A stretch of 11,508 nucleotides of DNA from Gammaproteobacteria bacterium. GTDB lineage: Bacteria; Pseudomonadota; Gammaproteobacteria; Chromatiales; Chromatiaceae. The notes beneath the pieces are model-generated. The model worked only from the letters and a program-made list of their open reading frames with translations. It was not told the DNA's origin and did no database searches. Shown piece after piece: positions 5,274-11,508 of this stretch (positions within the stretch are counted from its first letter, which is position 1; each line of letters opens with the position of its first letter). The stretch lies in assembly GCA_030625445.1 (NCBI GenBank), contig DAOUQU010000024.1:1-11508 (forward strand), written 5' to 3'. Both the position numbers and the translations under genes were made by a program.

Positions 5274-6239
5274 TCAGGCATATTGCTCCAACGCCTGTTG
5301 CAGTCGCTGTTGCACCGCCTGGCGCAGTTCCGGTGGCGAGATGACTTCCACTTCGCCGCCGTGGCGCAGGATATCCATGATCAGTTCGGTGGGATTCTGG
5401 TAGGGGATGCGCAGTTCGTAGCGGCCACCCTCCAGCCACTGTGTCTCCTGTTGCGAGTGCCACTGCTCCTTGCTGACCCAGCGCGCTCGCTCGGCAGTGA
5501 AGCGTAGAGTAGCTATGCGTGTCGCTGTGCCGGAGAAGATGCCATAGGCACTGCCGTAGTGTGCATTCAGGGTGTCGCTGTCGACATCCAGCGCTTTTTC
5601 CGGGAGCAGCCTGGCTTGCTGGATATTATCCAGGGCGAATGTGCGCAGCCCTTTTCTGAGATGGCACCAGGCATCGAGATACCAGTTGTCACGGTAGTAA
5701 ACCAGCCTTTGAGGTGATAGCACACGCTCATCGCTTTCGCTGCTGGAGCGTTTGTAGTAGTGAACCTGCAGGCGTTTACGACTGGCGGTTGCTCCTGCGA
5801 CCGTCTGGAAGGCTTCGCCGGTCTGGCGGGAGGCGACTTGAAGAATACGGATGCGCTGCACCAGCTCGTCGCCCTTCTCCTTGTGCAGATTCAACAGCCG
5901 GTGGATGCGCTGTTTCAGCGGCGACAGCTGCTTCTCCAGCAGACCGGGCTGAACCTGCGTCAGCAGCTGCTGCACAGAGAGCAGCGCGTGGAGTTCCGAA
6001 GCATTGAACCAGATTCCGGGAAGTTCATACATCTCCCCGCCCTGTCGGTCGTAGTAGTAGCCATTAAGTTTTTGATCATATTCGATCGGCGCATTCAGAT
6101 AGATGCGCATCGAATCAATGATGCGCTTTACCGTGGCGCGGGAGCATTGCAGCTCGACTTCCAGTTTTTTACGGGAGACCGGATAGCGGCTGACGCTGAG
6201 GACTTTATGCAGATCGTAGATGCGGTCGAAACGATCCAT
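5274..6239 (-). CDS. WYL-domain helix-turn-helix transcriptional regulator
   Basis: This 321-residue predicted cytoplasmic regulator has an N-terminal winged helix-turn-helix of the HTH_11/DeoR-like type (about 3-60, with the recognition-helix-like CSRATVKRIIDSM). A helical linker follows. The WYL domain spans about 145-215 and contains the namesake motif in DNWYLDAW (184-191), with nearby basic residues (RKRLQVHYYKR). A C-terminal WCX-type extension (about 235-320) completes the family architecture and normal length. WYL domains sense nucleic acids or nucleotide ligands in characterised members such as PafBC and DriD; the ligand here is unknown. GGAG lies six bases before the ATG. It is 24 bases downstream of rsfS on the same strand, so cotranscription is likely. 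Its 3' end abuts a palindromic repeat. Confidence 0.9.
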   Translation of the reverse strand: MDRFDRIYDLHKVLSVSRYPVSRKKLEVELQCSRATVKRIIDSMRIYLNAPIEYDQKLNGYYYDRQGGEMYELPGIWFNASELHALLSVQQLLTQVQPGLLEKQLSPLKQRIHRLLNLHKEKGDELVQRIRILQVASRQTGEAFQTVAGATASRKRLQVHYYKRSSSESDERVLSPQRLVYYRDNWYLDAWCHLRKGLRTFALDNIQQARLLPEKALDVDSDTLNAHYGSAYGIFSGTATRIATLRFTAERARWVSKEQWHSQQETQWLEGGRYELRIPYQNPTELIMDILRHGGEVEVISPPELRQAVQQRLQQALEQYA

Positions 6240-6263
6240 GCTGCTCTCCGTCTACTCTTCCGA

Positions 6264-6629
6264 TTATCCCGGTTGCTGCTGTTTGTGCCGTTTTTCGGCT
6301 TCTTCCGGATCCATTTTCCACAGCCTTTCCAGCTGATAATAGTCGCGCACCTTGGGCTGCATGACGTGTACGATCACTCCATTGAGATCGATCAGCGCCC
6401 ATTCGCCATCAGAGACACCCTCGCTTCCCAGTGCGGGCTCTCCCCGCTGCTTGGCCTGAAAAGCGACCGTTTGGGCAATGGATTTGACATGCCGGTCCGA
6501 TCTGCCGCTGGCGATGATCATAAAATCAGTAATGCTGGTTTTGCCGCGCACATCCAGGGTCACGACATCCTGCGCCTTCATCTCATCGAGGGTATTGATG
6601 ACGATCTCTTTCAACTCTTCTACTTGCAT
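6264..6629 (-). CDS. rsfS: Ribosome silencing factor RsfS
   Basis: RsfS binds ribosomal protein L14 (uL14) on the large subunit and blocks subunit joining, lowering translation during starvation. The 121-residue product covers the whole RsfS/Iojap domain: the N-terminal helix LKEIVINTLDEMKAQDV, then TSITDFMIIASGRSDRHVKSIA (about 31-52), then GEWALIDLNGVIVHVM with the QPKVRDYYQLERLW signature near the C-terminus. A charged Glu/Lys/Gln tail follows. The start is supported by TGGAG five to six bases before the ATG. It follows nadD on the same strand, a standard proteobacterial arrangement, but with a 116-base gap holding a perfect palindrome, so it may also have its own promoter. In many relatives rlmH follows rsfS; here a WYL regulator does. 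Confidence 0.96.
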   Translation of the reverse strand: MQVEELKEIVINTLDEMKAQDVVTLDVRGKTSITDFMIIASGRSDRHVKSIAQTVAFQAKQRGEPALGSEGVSDGEWALIDLNGVIVHVMQPKVRDYYQLERLWKMDPEEAEKRHKQQQPG

Positions 6630-6715
6630 GGATACTCCAGTGAAATTCCGGCTCTAATGATAACCGAGAATCAAACTTTTTGCCGTAATGTCATGTTTTG
6701 CGTGAAAACAAGGGC

Positions 6716-6735
6716 CCTTCTCCCCGGGGAGAAGG
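6716..6735. repeat. Perfect 20-base palindrome after nadD
   Basis: CCTTCTCCCCGGGGAGAAGG is identical to its reverse complement and lies 10 bases past the nadD stop. In RNA it would form an 8-base-pair GC-rich stem with a CCGG loop. The T-rich stretch that follows on the minus strand is interrupted (GGCCCTTGTTTTC), so any terminator role is weak. It could attenuate nadD-rsfS read-through. Confidence 0.6.
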
Positions 6736-6745
6736 AGTTTGATCG

Positions 6746-7375
6746 TCATGATGGACGATAGAGTTTCAGCTGCTCGATGATGGTGATCACCGCATCCGGC
6801 AGCAGATAACGCAGGCTGCATCCCTGCCGCGCACGCCGGCGGATATCGGTTGCCGAAATCGCCAGCTGAGTGACGGGTTGAAACAGGATCGATCCGCCCG
6901 GTTGCCGGCGCAGCGCCGCCGCATCTTCAACAGAGCGCTCAGCGACAAGCTGCTGCAGTTGCGCCTCCTGCAACTCTTCCCCGGGCCTGTGCATCACCAC
7001 CAGATGCGCCAGCTTGAGGATTTCCATGGGTTGATGCCAGTTCAGAAAATCCCGGAAAGCATCCATCCCCAGCAGAAAACAGAGCGGAGTATGCGGCATC
7101 TGGCGGCGAAATGACTGCAGTGTATAGAGAGAGTAGGATGGCCTGTCGTTGTGCAACTCACGATCATCCATGACAAAAGCGGGGTGCTGCGCAACGGCAG
7201 CCTGCACCATGGAAGCCCGCAGTTCGGCAGCTGTACCCGGCTGCTCCCTGTGTACCGCATGCTTCAACGGTACAAAGTGAACGCGCTCCAATTCCAGCGC
7301 TTCCTGAACATCCAGCGCTGTACGCAGATGCCCGTAGTGTATGGGATCAAAGGTGCCGCCGAGAATGCCGATCAT
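6746..7375 (-). CDS. nadD: Nicotinate-nucleotide adenylyltransferase NadD
   Basis: NadD transfers the AMP moiety of ATP to nicotinate mononucleotide, forming deamido-NAD in cytoplasmic NAD synthesis. The 209-residue product shows the nucleotidyltransferase signature GGTFDPIHYGHL (6-17) with the catalytic HxGH-type histidines. It also has the substrate region FLLGMDAFRDFLNWHQ and the C-terminal ISATDIRRRARQG motif (the ISSTxIR type). Length is normal. The open frame extends upstream to 7423, but those 16 extra residues translate a hairpin repeat and are not homologous; the ATG at 7375 gives the family start MIGILGGTFDP. The Shine-Dalgarno is weak (AGG at short spacing). The gene lies 107 bases downstream of proA, with the repeat between them, and is likely cotranscribed with proA and rsfS. 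Confidence 0.96.
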   Translation of the reverse strand: MIGILGGTFDPIHYGHLRTALDVQEALELERVHFVPLKHAVHREQPGTAAELRASMVQAAVAQHPAFVMDDRELHNDRPSYSLYTLQSFRRQMPHTPLCFLLGMDAFRDFLNWHQPMEILKLAHLVVMHRPGEELQEAQLQQLVAERSVEDAAALRRQPGGSILFQPVTQLAISATDIRRRARQGCSLRYLLPDAVITIIEQLKLYRPS

Positions 7376-7403
7376 ACGCCTAAGAGAAATAACTCCAGAT
7401 AAA

Positions 7404-7434
7404 TGGATTCCGGCTAAAAGCATGCCGGAATGAC
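7404..7434. repeat. Small palindromic repeat downstream of proA
   Basis: ATTCCGGC and GCCGGAAT (7407-7414 and 7424-7431) form a perfect 8-base stem with a 9-base loop, bordered by TGG and GAC. It belongs to the same family as the copies at 8797-8866 on the other side of proA. In the proA-nadD transcript it would form a hairpin between the genes. Confidence 0.8.
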
Positions 7435-7482
7435 GGGGCTCTGTTGTTTACCATGCAGTAGTGCAATACCAACGTCACCCGC

Positions 7483-8763
7483 TCAAGTGCGGATATGCCC
7501 GTCGCCCAGCACGATGAATTTCACCGAGGTCAGCCCCTCCAGCCCGACAGGACCACGCACATGGAACTTGTCGGTCGAAATGCCGATCTCCGCTCCCAGG
7601 CCATACTCGAAACCATCTGCAAAGCGGGTCGAAGCATTCACCATCACCGAACTCGAGTCGACTTCGGCAAGAAAGCGGCGTGCGGTGGTGTAGTTTTCGG
7701 TAATGATGGACTCTGTATGCCCGGAGCCGTGTGCGGCGATATGATCCATCGCCGCATCCACATCAGGCACCACGCGAATGGAGAGGATCGGCGCAAGGTA
7801 CTCCGTATCCCAATCCTCATCCGTCGCCGCATTGCAGCTGATGATTTTTCGGGTGGCGTCACAGCCGCGCAGTTCAACCCCCTTGTTGATATAGGCTTCG
7901 GCCAGGGAGGGAAGCGCCTCATGGGCAATGCTTTCGGCCACCAGCAGCGTCTCAAGGGTATTGCAGGTGCCGTAACGCTGGGTCTTGGCGTTCAGCGCCA
8001 CGTCAAAGGCCTTCTGCTGGTCGGCGTCGGCATCGATATAGAGATGGCAGATGCCATGCAGGTGCTTGATCACAGGCACCCTGGCATCATTGGAGATGCG
8101 CTCGATCAACCCCTTGCCGCCGCGCGGAATAATCACATCGATAGACTCTGGCATAGTGATCATGGCGCCGACAGCCTCGCGGTCGGTGGTCGCGACAACC
8201 TGCACCGCCTCCGCAGGCAGGCCGGCCTTCTGCAGTCCATGGTGAATGCATTGCGCAATCGCCTGATTCGAGAAGAATGCCTCGGAACCACCGCGCAGTA
8301 CAGTGGCATTGCCTGATTTGAGACACAGGGCCGCGGCATCTGCGGTCACATTCGGACGCGACTCATAAATAATGCCGACGACGCCCAGCGGCACGCGCAT
8401 GCGGCCTACCTGAATACCGGAGGGGCGATAGCTCATGTCGAAGATTTCACCGATAGGATCGGCAAGCGCCGCAATCTGGCGCAGCCCCTCGATCATGGTG
8501 TCGATGCGCTCGTTGTCGAGTTCCAGGCGATCCAGCAGAGCATCAGAGAGCCCCTTCTCCCTGCCGGCATCGAGATCCTTGAGGTTCTCGGTGATCAGGG
8601 TATTGCGATTGTGGTCAAGATCATCGGCAATGGCGTTCAGCGCACCATTCTTCTGCGCAGTGGCTGCTGCAGCAAGAACGCGGCTGGCTGTGCGCGCCTG
8701 CGCCCCGAGCTGCTGCATGTAGGCATTGACGTCGCTGATCTGGTGTTGCGGTGTTGTGGTCAT
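7483..8763 (-). CDS. proA: Gamma-glutamyl phosphate reductase ProA
   Basis: ProA reduces L-glutamyl-5-phosphate with NADPH to glutamate-5-semialdehyde, the second step of proline synthesis, in the cytoplasm. The 426-residue product has the aldehyde dehydrogenase-like fold signatures: the cofactor-binding region VPLGVVGIIYESRPNVTADAA (about 124-144), LKSGNATVLRGGSEAFFSN, and IPRGGKGLI. The catalytic Cys267 lies in RYGTCNTLET. The C-terminal STRFADGFEYGLGAEIGIST and HVRGPVGLEGLTS motifs are also present. The frame is open up to 8823, but the extra 20 residues begin MDSGFRRNDESI, the typical false translation of a dispersed hairpin repeat; the ATG at 8763 is therefore taken. It is slightly longer than E. 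coli ProA (417). It heads a proA-nadD-rsfS-WYL block. Confidence 0.97.
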   Translation of the reverse strand: MTTTPQHQISDVNAYMQQLGAQARTASRVLAAAATAQKNGALNAIADDLDHNRNTLITENLKDLDAGREKGLSDALLDRLELDNERIDTMIEGLRQIAALADPIGEIFDMSYRPSGIQVGRMRVPLGVVGIIYESRPNVTADAAALCLKSGNATVLRGGSEAFFSNQAIAQCIHHGLQKAGLPAEAVQVVATTDREAVGAMITMPESIDVIIPRGGKGLIERISNDARVPVIKHLHGICHLYIDADADQQKAFDVALNAKTQRYGTCNTLETLLVAESIAHEALPSLAEAYINKGVELRGCDATRKIISCNAATDEDWDTEYLAPILSIRVVPDVDAAMDHIAAHGSGHTESIITENYTTARRFLAEVDSSSVMVNASTRFADGFEYGLGAEIGISTDKFHVRGPVGLEGLTSVKFIVLGDGHIRT

Positions 8764-8796
8764 ATCAAAAAATAATTCTCGTAAATTAATGCTTTC

Positions 8797-8866
8797 GTCA
8801 TTCCGGCGAAAGCCGGAATCCATTCATTTGTGTCATTCACTGGATCCCGGCCTGCGCCGGGATGAC
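8797..8866. repeat. Double palindromic repeat upstream of proA
   Basis: Two related hairpins stand in opposite orientation. ATTCCGGC-GAAA-GCCGGAAT (8800-8819) is bordered by GTC and CCA. ATCCCGGC-CTGC-GCCGGGAT (8844-8863) is bordered by TGG and GAC. The whole 70-base unit is thus itself an inverted repeat. This sequence type (GTCATTCC...GGAATCCA) is widely dispersed in proteobacteria. It sits 34 bases before the proA start, in its presumed promoter or leader. Confidence 0.85.
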
Positions 8867-8977
8867 CTGTTTCAGGATAAGTTTACCCCATTGAATCAAC
8901 AAAAATACCGGAGATATGTGAGTTTTGTGCAGAATTGCTCTATTATCATTTCTCAATATGCGCTTATTTTACCAATG

Positions 8978-8994
8978 AAAGGAGTCCCCGATTG
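8978..8994 (+). promoter_or_regulatory. Ribosome binding site fixing a TTG start
   Basis: AAAGGAG (8978-8984) lies seven bases before TTG at 8992, the optimal distance. No in-frame ATG occurs until codon 7 (9010), which has no such site. An upstream in-frame TTG at 8935 has no Shine-Dalgarno. The TTG at 8992 is therefore the start of the CBS gene. Confidence 0.8.
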
Positions 8995-9525
8995 TCTGCC
9001 GAACAACTCATGTCACGCGATCCCGTCACTGCACATGCCGATGAGCGGGTTACTGACGCACTGATAAAAATGTGCGGTAAACACATCCATAACCTTCCGG
9101 TGATGGATAGCGACGGAAAATTCCTCGGGCTGTTTGGTCTGCGCAACCTGCTGCGCGCCCTGCTGCCCAAGGCCGCCATCATTTCGCCTGCGCTGAAGAG
9201 CCTGGATTTTCTGGCGGACAACCTCAAAGAGGTCATTGAATCTCTTCAGGAGGTTGCCGACCAACCGGTAAAAAACTATCTTGACCGGGAGCACCTGATC
9301 CTGTGCCGCACGGACGAACCCATCATGGAGGTGATCCGCAAGCTCTACGAGGCCCCCACCAGCCTGCCGGTGGTGCTGGTGGAGAGCGACGGCGCCCACC
9401 TGGTCGGCATGATCTCCTACTGGGATATTCTGGCGCACATCAGCGCTCAGCTCGGGGATGTCGACCCCCGCCTGAAGAGCGCCTGCGTGATAAACGACAA
9501 TGAAGGGAGCGACTCCAGTGAGTGA
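8992..9525 (+). CDS. CBS-pair protein, first gene of the CBS-permease-CBS operon
   Basis: The product is 177 residues, soluble by composition, with two CBS domains. CBS1 is at about 4-58 (AEQLMSRDPVTAHADERVTDAL, then HNLPVMDSDGKFLGLF). CBS2 is at about 92-152 (PVKNYLDREHLILCRTDEPI, then SLPVVLVESDGAHLVGMISYWDIL). A helical segment of about 30 residues links them. CBS pairs bind adenosine nucleotides or S-adenosylmethionine and often gate transporters. No catalytic domain is attached. Translation probably starts at TTG (see the ribosome binding site at 8978). The last 8 bases overlap the permease start, which points to translational coupling and a shared complex. Its promoter must lie between 8867 and 8977, but no clear -10/-35 is visible. 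The ligand and partner are inferred from the family and context. Confidence 0.88.
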   Translation: MSAEQLMSRDPVTAHADERVTDALIKMCGKHIHNLPVMDSDGKFLGLFGLRNLLRALLPKAAIISPALKSLDFLADNLKEVIESLQEVADQPVKNYLDREHLILCRTDEPIMEVIRKLYEAPTSLPVVLVESDGAHLVGMISYWDILAHISAQLGDVDPRLKSACVINDNEGSDSSE

Positions 9526-10864
9526 GCATGCAGACACTGCGATGAATGTGATTTTTGGCTGGGATCCTGTGTGGGTTGCCGGAACGCTGTTTGTGCTGAC
9601 CTATGCAGTCATCATGACGGAACGCGTCAACCGTGCAATCGTGGCGCTGCTCGGCGGCATGTTGATGATCATGACTGGCGTTCTGAACCAGGAAGCAGCG
9701 CTGCGCGGTGAGGATTTCAACACCCTCGGATTGCTGACGGGAATGATGGTGATCGTCGCCATCACCCGGCGCTCCGGCGTGTTCCAGTTCGTCGCCATCT
9801 GGTCGGCGAAAAAAGTTGGCGCGCATCCATGGGGAATACTGCTGATGCTCTCTGTGGTGACTGCTGTCTTCTCGGCGCTGCTCGATAACGTCACCACGGT
9901 GCTGCTGATCGTGCCGGTAACACTGCTGATCACCCAGGAGTTGAAAGTCACTCCATTCCCTTTTCTCTTTACCGAAATCCTCTCCTCCAATATCGGCGGA
10001 GCCGCCACCCTGATCGGCGACCCGCCAAACATCATGATCGGTTCAGCCGTACCCTTCTCTTTCAATGACTTCCTGTTCAACCTTGCTCCCATCATCCCGC
10101 TAATTCTGCTCATGACACTTGCTGTGGTGTGGGTGATTTGGGGACGAAAGATGCATGCCAGCGATGAAGCGAGGCAAAACATCATGGGGTTCAACGAGAG
10201 AAACAGCATTACCGATGTGCGCCTGTTGAAGCAATCACTGTTTGTACTGACTGCTGTCATCAGCGGTTTTATCTTCGCCCATCAACTGCACCTGGAACCG
10301 GCCACCATCGCTCTCTTCGGCGCCGCGCTGCTGTTGCTGCTGACCAATATAAAGCGATCATCCGAGTCACAGGCGAAAGATGTGCATGCATCTTTTGCCG
10401 AGGTGGAGTGGATCACCATCTTTTTTTTCGTCGGCCTGTTTATTCTTGTTCATGGCGTGGAGCAAGTCGGTTTGCTGGAGAGACTCGCTGACGCTGTACT
10501 CGATTTCACCGGCGGCGATCTGACCAAAACTGCATTGATGATTCTGTGGATCTCCGCCATCTTTTCTGCACTGGTCGATAACATTCCTTTCGTTGCAACC
10601 ATGATTCCCGTCATCAAGAGCATGGCGCCTGTTTTCGGCGGCGCTGAAAATCTGGCGCCTTTGTGGTGGTCGCTGGCGCTGGGCGCCTGCCTTGGCGGCA
10701 ATGGCTCACTCATTGGCGCCAGTGCGAACCTGATTGTTGCCGGCTATGCCGAGCAGGCCGGGCACCCGATTCGTTTCGTGCCTTTCATGCTGCTGGCGTT
10801 TCCGATGATGTTGATGAGCATCGTCATCGCCACGATCTATATCTACTTCCGCTTTCTGGTTTAA
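9518..10864 (+). CDS. ArsB/NhaD-family (ion transporter superfamily) permease
   Basis: This 448-residue inner-membrane protein has about 11-12 hydrophobic segments and an internal two-fold repeat. The N-half has FSALLDNVTTVLLIVP (118-133) and SSNIGGAATLIGDPPN (156-171). The C-half has FSALVDNIPFVATMIP (349-364) and GACLGGNGSLIGASAN (389-404). These paired motifs place it in the ArsB/NhaD/SLC13-like ion transporter superfamily (COG1055-like). Members move arsenite, Na+/H+ or dicarboxylates and other anions; the substrate cannot be read here, and no arsenic genes are nearby. GTG at 9518 is chosen because GAAGGGAG lies eight bases upstream. An ATG at 9500 would add six residues without a site, and an ATG at 9542 is the other alternative. 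It overlaps the upstream CBS gene by 8 bases and is followed 15 bases later by another. Confidence 0.9.
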   Translation: MSEHADTAMNVIFGWDPVWVAGTLFVLTYAVIMTERVNRAIVALLGGMLMIMTGVLNQEAALRGEDFNTLGLLTGMMVIVAITRRSGVFQFVAIWSAKKVGAHPWGILLMLSVVTAVFSALLDNVTTVLLIVPVTLLITQELKVTPFPFLFTEILSSNIGGAATLIGDPPNIMIGSAVPFSFNDFLFNLAPIIPLILLMTLAVVWVIWGRKMHASDEARQNIMGFNERNSITDVRLLKQSLFVLTAVISGFIFAHQLHLEPATIALFGAALLLLLTNIKRSSESQAKDVHASFAEVEWITIFFFVGLFILVHGVEQVGLLERLADAVLDFTGGDLTKTALMILWISAIFSALVDNIPFVATMIPVIKSMAPVFGGAENLAPLWWSLALGACLGGNGSLIGASANLIVAGYAEQAGHPIRFVPFMLLAFPMMLMSIVIATIYIYFRFLV

Positions 10865-10879
10865 ATACGGAGTGAACCG

Positions 10880-11359
10880 ATGAAACTCAAGAAAATACTG
10901 ATCCCGACTGCTTTTGCCCGGGAGGGGATGAAAGTCAGGGAGGTCTTCTCGATCTGCGTCGAAGCAGGAGTTCCGGCACTGCCCTATCTCAACAGCAAGG
11001 GAGAGCGACGCGGCTTTATCAGCCTTGCCGGAGTCATGCAACACGGCTGCCTGCCAAACTACATGGTGGAGCTTGCCATGGTGCTGGGCGACCAGCTCAG
11101 CTGTGTCAAGGATGCCAAAACCAAGGTCAGGGAACTCATGGAGAGCCCCGTCGAACCCTATGTCGACAAACCACTGCACTCGATTACATCGGAGACGCCC
11201 ATCATCAAGGCGATGGCGATTCTTGAGAAATTCCACTCGAGTTTCCTGTTTGTTTTTGACGGTGAAGAGTATCGTGGCGTGGTCACCGCACAGGGAATCG
11301 CACAGCGCATGCTCGAGATCGATGTGGAAAAAAGTGAAGTCGTGAGTCGTGAGTCGTGA
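10880..11359 (+). CDS. Second CBS-pair protein, with repeat-encoded C-terminus
   Basis: The product is 159 residues. CBS1 is at about 5-57 and diverged (FAREGMKVREVFSICVEAGVPALPYLNSKGERRGFISLAGVM). CBS2 is at about 86-146 (VRELMESPVEPYVDKPLHSI, then SSFLFVFDGEEYRGVVTAQGIAQRML). A helical stretch lies between them. It is predicted soluble and likely binds an adenine nucleotide. GGAG lies eight bases before the ATG. The gene follows the permease by 15 bases and should be cotranscribed, making it a candidate second regulatory subunit. It resembles the first CBS protein in layout but the two are clearly divergent in sequence. The final residues VVSRES and the TGA stop are encoded by a 7-base tandem repeat, so the original end of the gene may have been replaced. 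Confidence 0.85.
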   Translation: MKLKKILIPTAFAREGMKVREVFSICVEAGVPALPYLNSKGERRGFISLAGVMQHGCLPNYMVELAMVLGDQLSCVKDAKTKVRELMESPVEPYVDKPLHSITSETPIIKAMAILEKFHSSFLFVFDGEEYRGVVTAQGIAQRMLEIDVEKSEVVSRES

Positions 11360-11429
11360 GTCGTGAGTCGTGAGTCGTGAGTCGTGAGTCGTGAGTCGTG
11401 AGTCGTGAGTCGTGAGTCGTGAGTCGTGA
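11339..11429. repeat. Heptanucleotide tandem array, 13 perfect copies of GTCGTGA
   Basis: Ninety-one bases consist of 13 identical 7-base units. The first three units carry the end and stop codon of the second CBS gene. Because 7 is not a multiple of 3, three units give seven codons ending in TGA, so every plus-strand frame stops within the array. The minus strand stays open and reads as repeats of SRLTTHD, a typical artefact protein. Perfect identity indicates recent slippage-driven expansion. Confidence 0.95.
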
Positions 11430-11508
11430 AAAGACTAATCGACTCATTGGCCACTGCAAGACTTTTTCGCTTGAATTCGCGATTTTTTTGATGTTTTTAC
11501 TGCAAACT
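11430..11508. other. Terminal stretch without a recognised feature
   Basis: These 79 bases after the repeat array are moderately AT-rich with several T-runs (11464-11468, 11484-11490, 11495-11499). No reading frame, hairpin terminator or known repeat is seen before the window ends. Confidence 0.4.

Noticed and set aside
5159..5344. Small plus-strand frame of 61 codons
   Set aside because: It lies in the palindromic element and the antisense of the WYL gene, with no support as a protein.
5760..6761. Plus-strand open frame of 333 codons
   Set aside because: It lies antisense to the WYL and rsfS genes, both with clear domains. It begins with a non-ATG codon without a ribosome binding site and has the Leu/Gln-rich look of an antisense frame.
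7376..7423. Upstream N-terminal extension of nadD
   Set aside because: The 16 extra residues cover a palindromic repeat; the family start is MIGILGGTFDP at 7375.
8764..8823. Upstream N-terminal extension of proA
   Set aside because: It encodes MDSGFRRNDESI, the typical translation of a dispersed hairpin repeat; ProA homology starts after the ATG at 8763.
8935..8991. Upstream TTG start for the first CBS gene
   Set aside because: No Shine-Dalgarno precedes it, while AAAGGAG is ideally placed before the TTG at 8992.
9500..9517. ATG start of the permease six codons upstream
   Set aside because: The ATG overlaps the Shine-Dalgarno that best serves the GTG at 9518 and has no site of its own.
11339..11429. 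CRISPR array
   Set aside because: The units are 7 bases in direct tandem with no spacers, so this is a microsatellite-like array.
11158..11454. Minus-strand frame encoding repeated SRLTTHD
   Set aside because: It is an artefact of the heptanucleotide array, antisense to the CBS gene, with no ribosome binding site or domain.

Overview
The window looks like chromosomal DNA of a gammaproteobacterium, probably a sulfur oxidiser. This rests on gene content: a sulfur-globule-type envelope protein, PriA of the zinc-binding gammaproteobacterial type, a proA-nadD-rsfS block, and interspersed small palindromic repeats common in such genomes. No species can be named from sequence alone. There is no rRNA, tRNA, CRISPR array or transposase gene.

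Layout. Positions 1-44 (minus) hold the first 14 codons of a rubrerythrin gene, with its presumed promoter region to about 250. At 353-790 (minus) is a secreted Gly/Tyr/Pro/Asp-rich protein resembling sulfur globule proteins. It has a tandem-hairpin 3' end and an FNR-like site placed at the class II position of its promoter. A CaCA-type cation exchanger (1004-1969, plus) diverges from it. A 290-base AT-rich gap carrying three DnaA-box-like 9-mers leads to priA (2260-4461, plus). Convergent to priA is a small HIRAN-domain protein with a Tat-like signal (4517-4900, minus), lying among related inverted repeats. A repeat-rich gap (4901-5273) follows.

The minus-strand block 5274-8763 reads, in transcription order, proA - nadD - rsfS - WYL-domain regulator. 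These cover proline synthesis, NAD synthesis, ribosome silencing and a predicted transcription factor. Hairpin repeats of one family flank proA, and their spurious translation explains the over-long open frames of proA and nadD.

The plus-strand block 8992-11359 is a compact operon: CBS-pair protein, ArsB/NhaD-type permease, second CBS-pair protein. The first two overlap by 8 bases and the last is 15 bases downstream. The pattern suggests a membrane ion or anion transporter controlled by two nucleotide-sensing subunits. The last gene runs into 13 perfect copies of a 7-base repeat, which supply its final codons and stop. The remaining 79 bases hold no gene I can see.

The most interesting points are the CBS-permease-CBS triad with its repeat-encoded tail, the predicted FNR control of the sulfur-globule-like gene, the HIRAN protein with an export signal between inverted repeats, and the DnaA-box cluster before priA. 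None is proven to be a new system.
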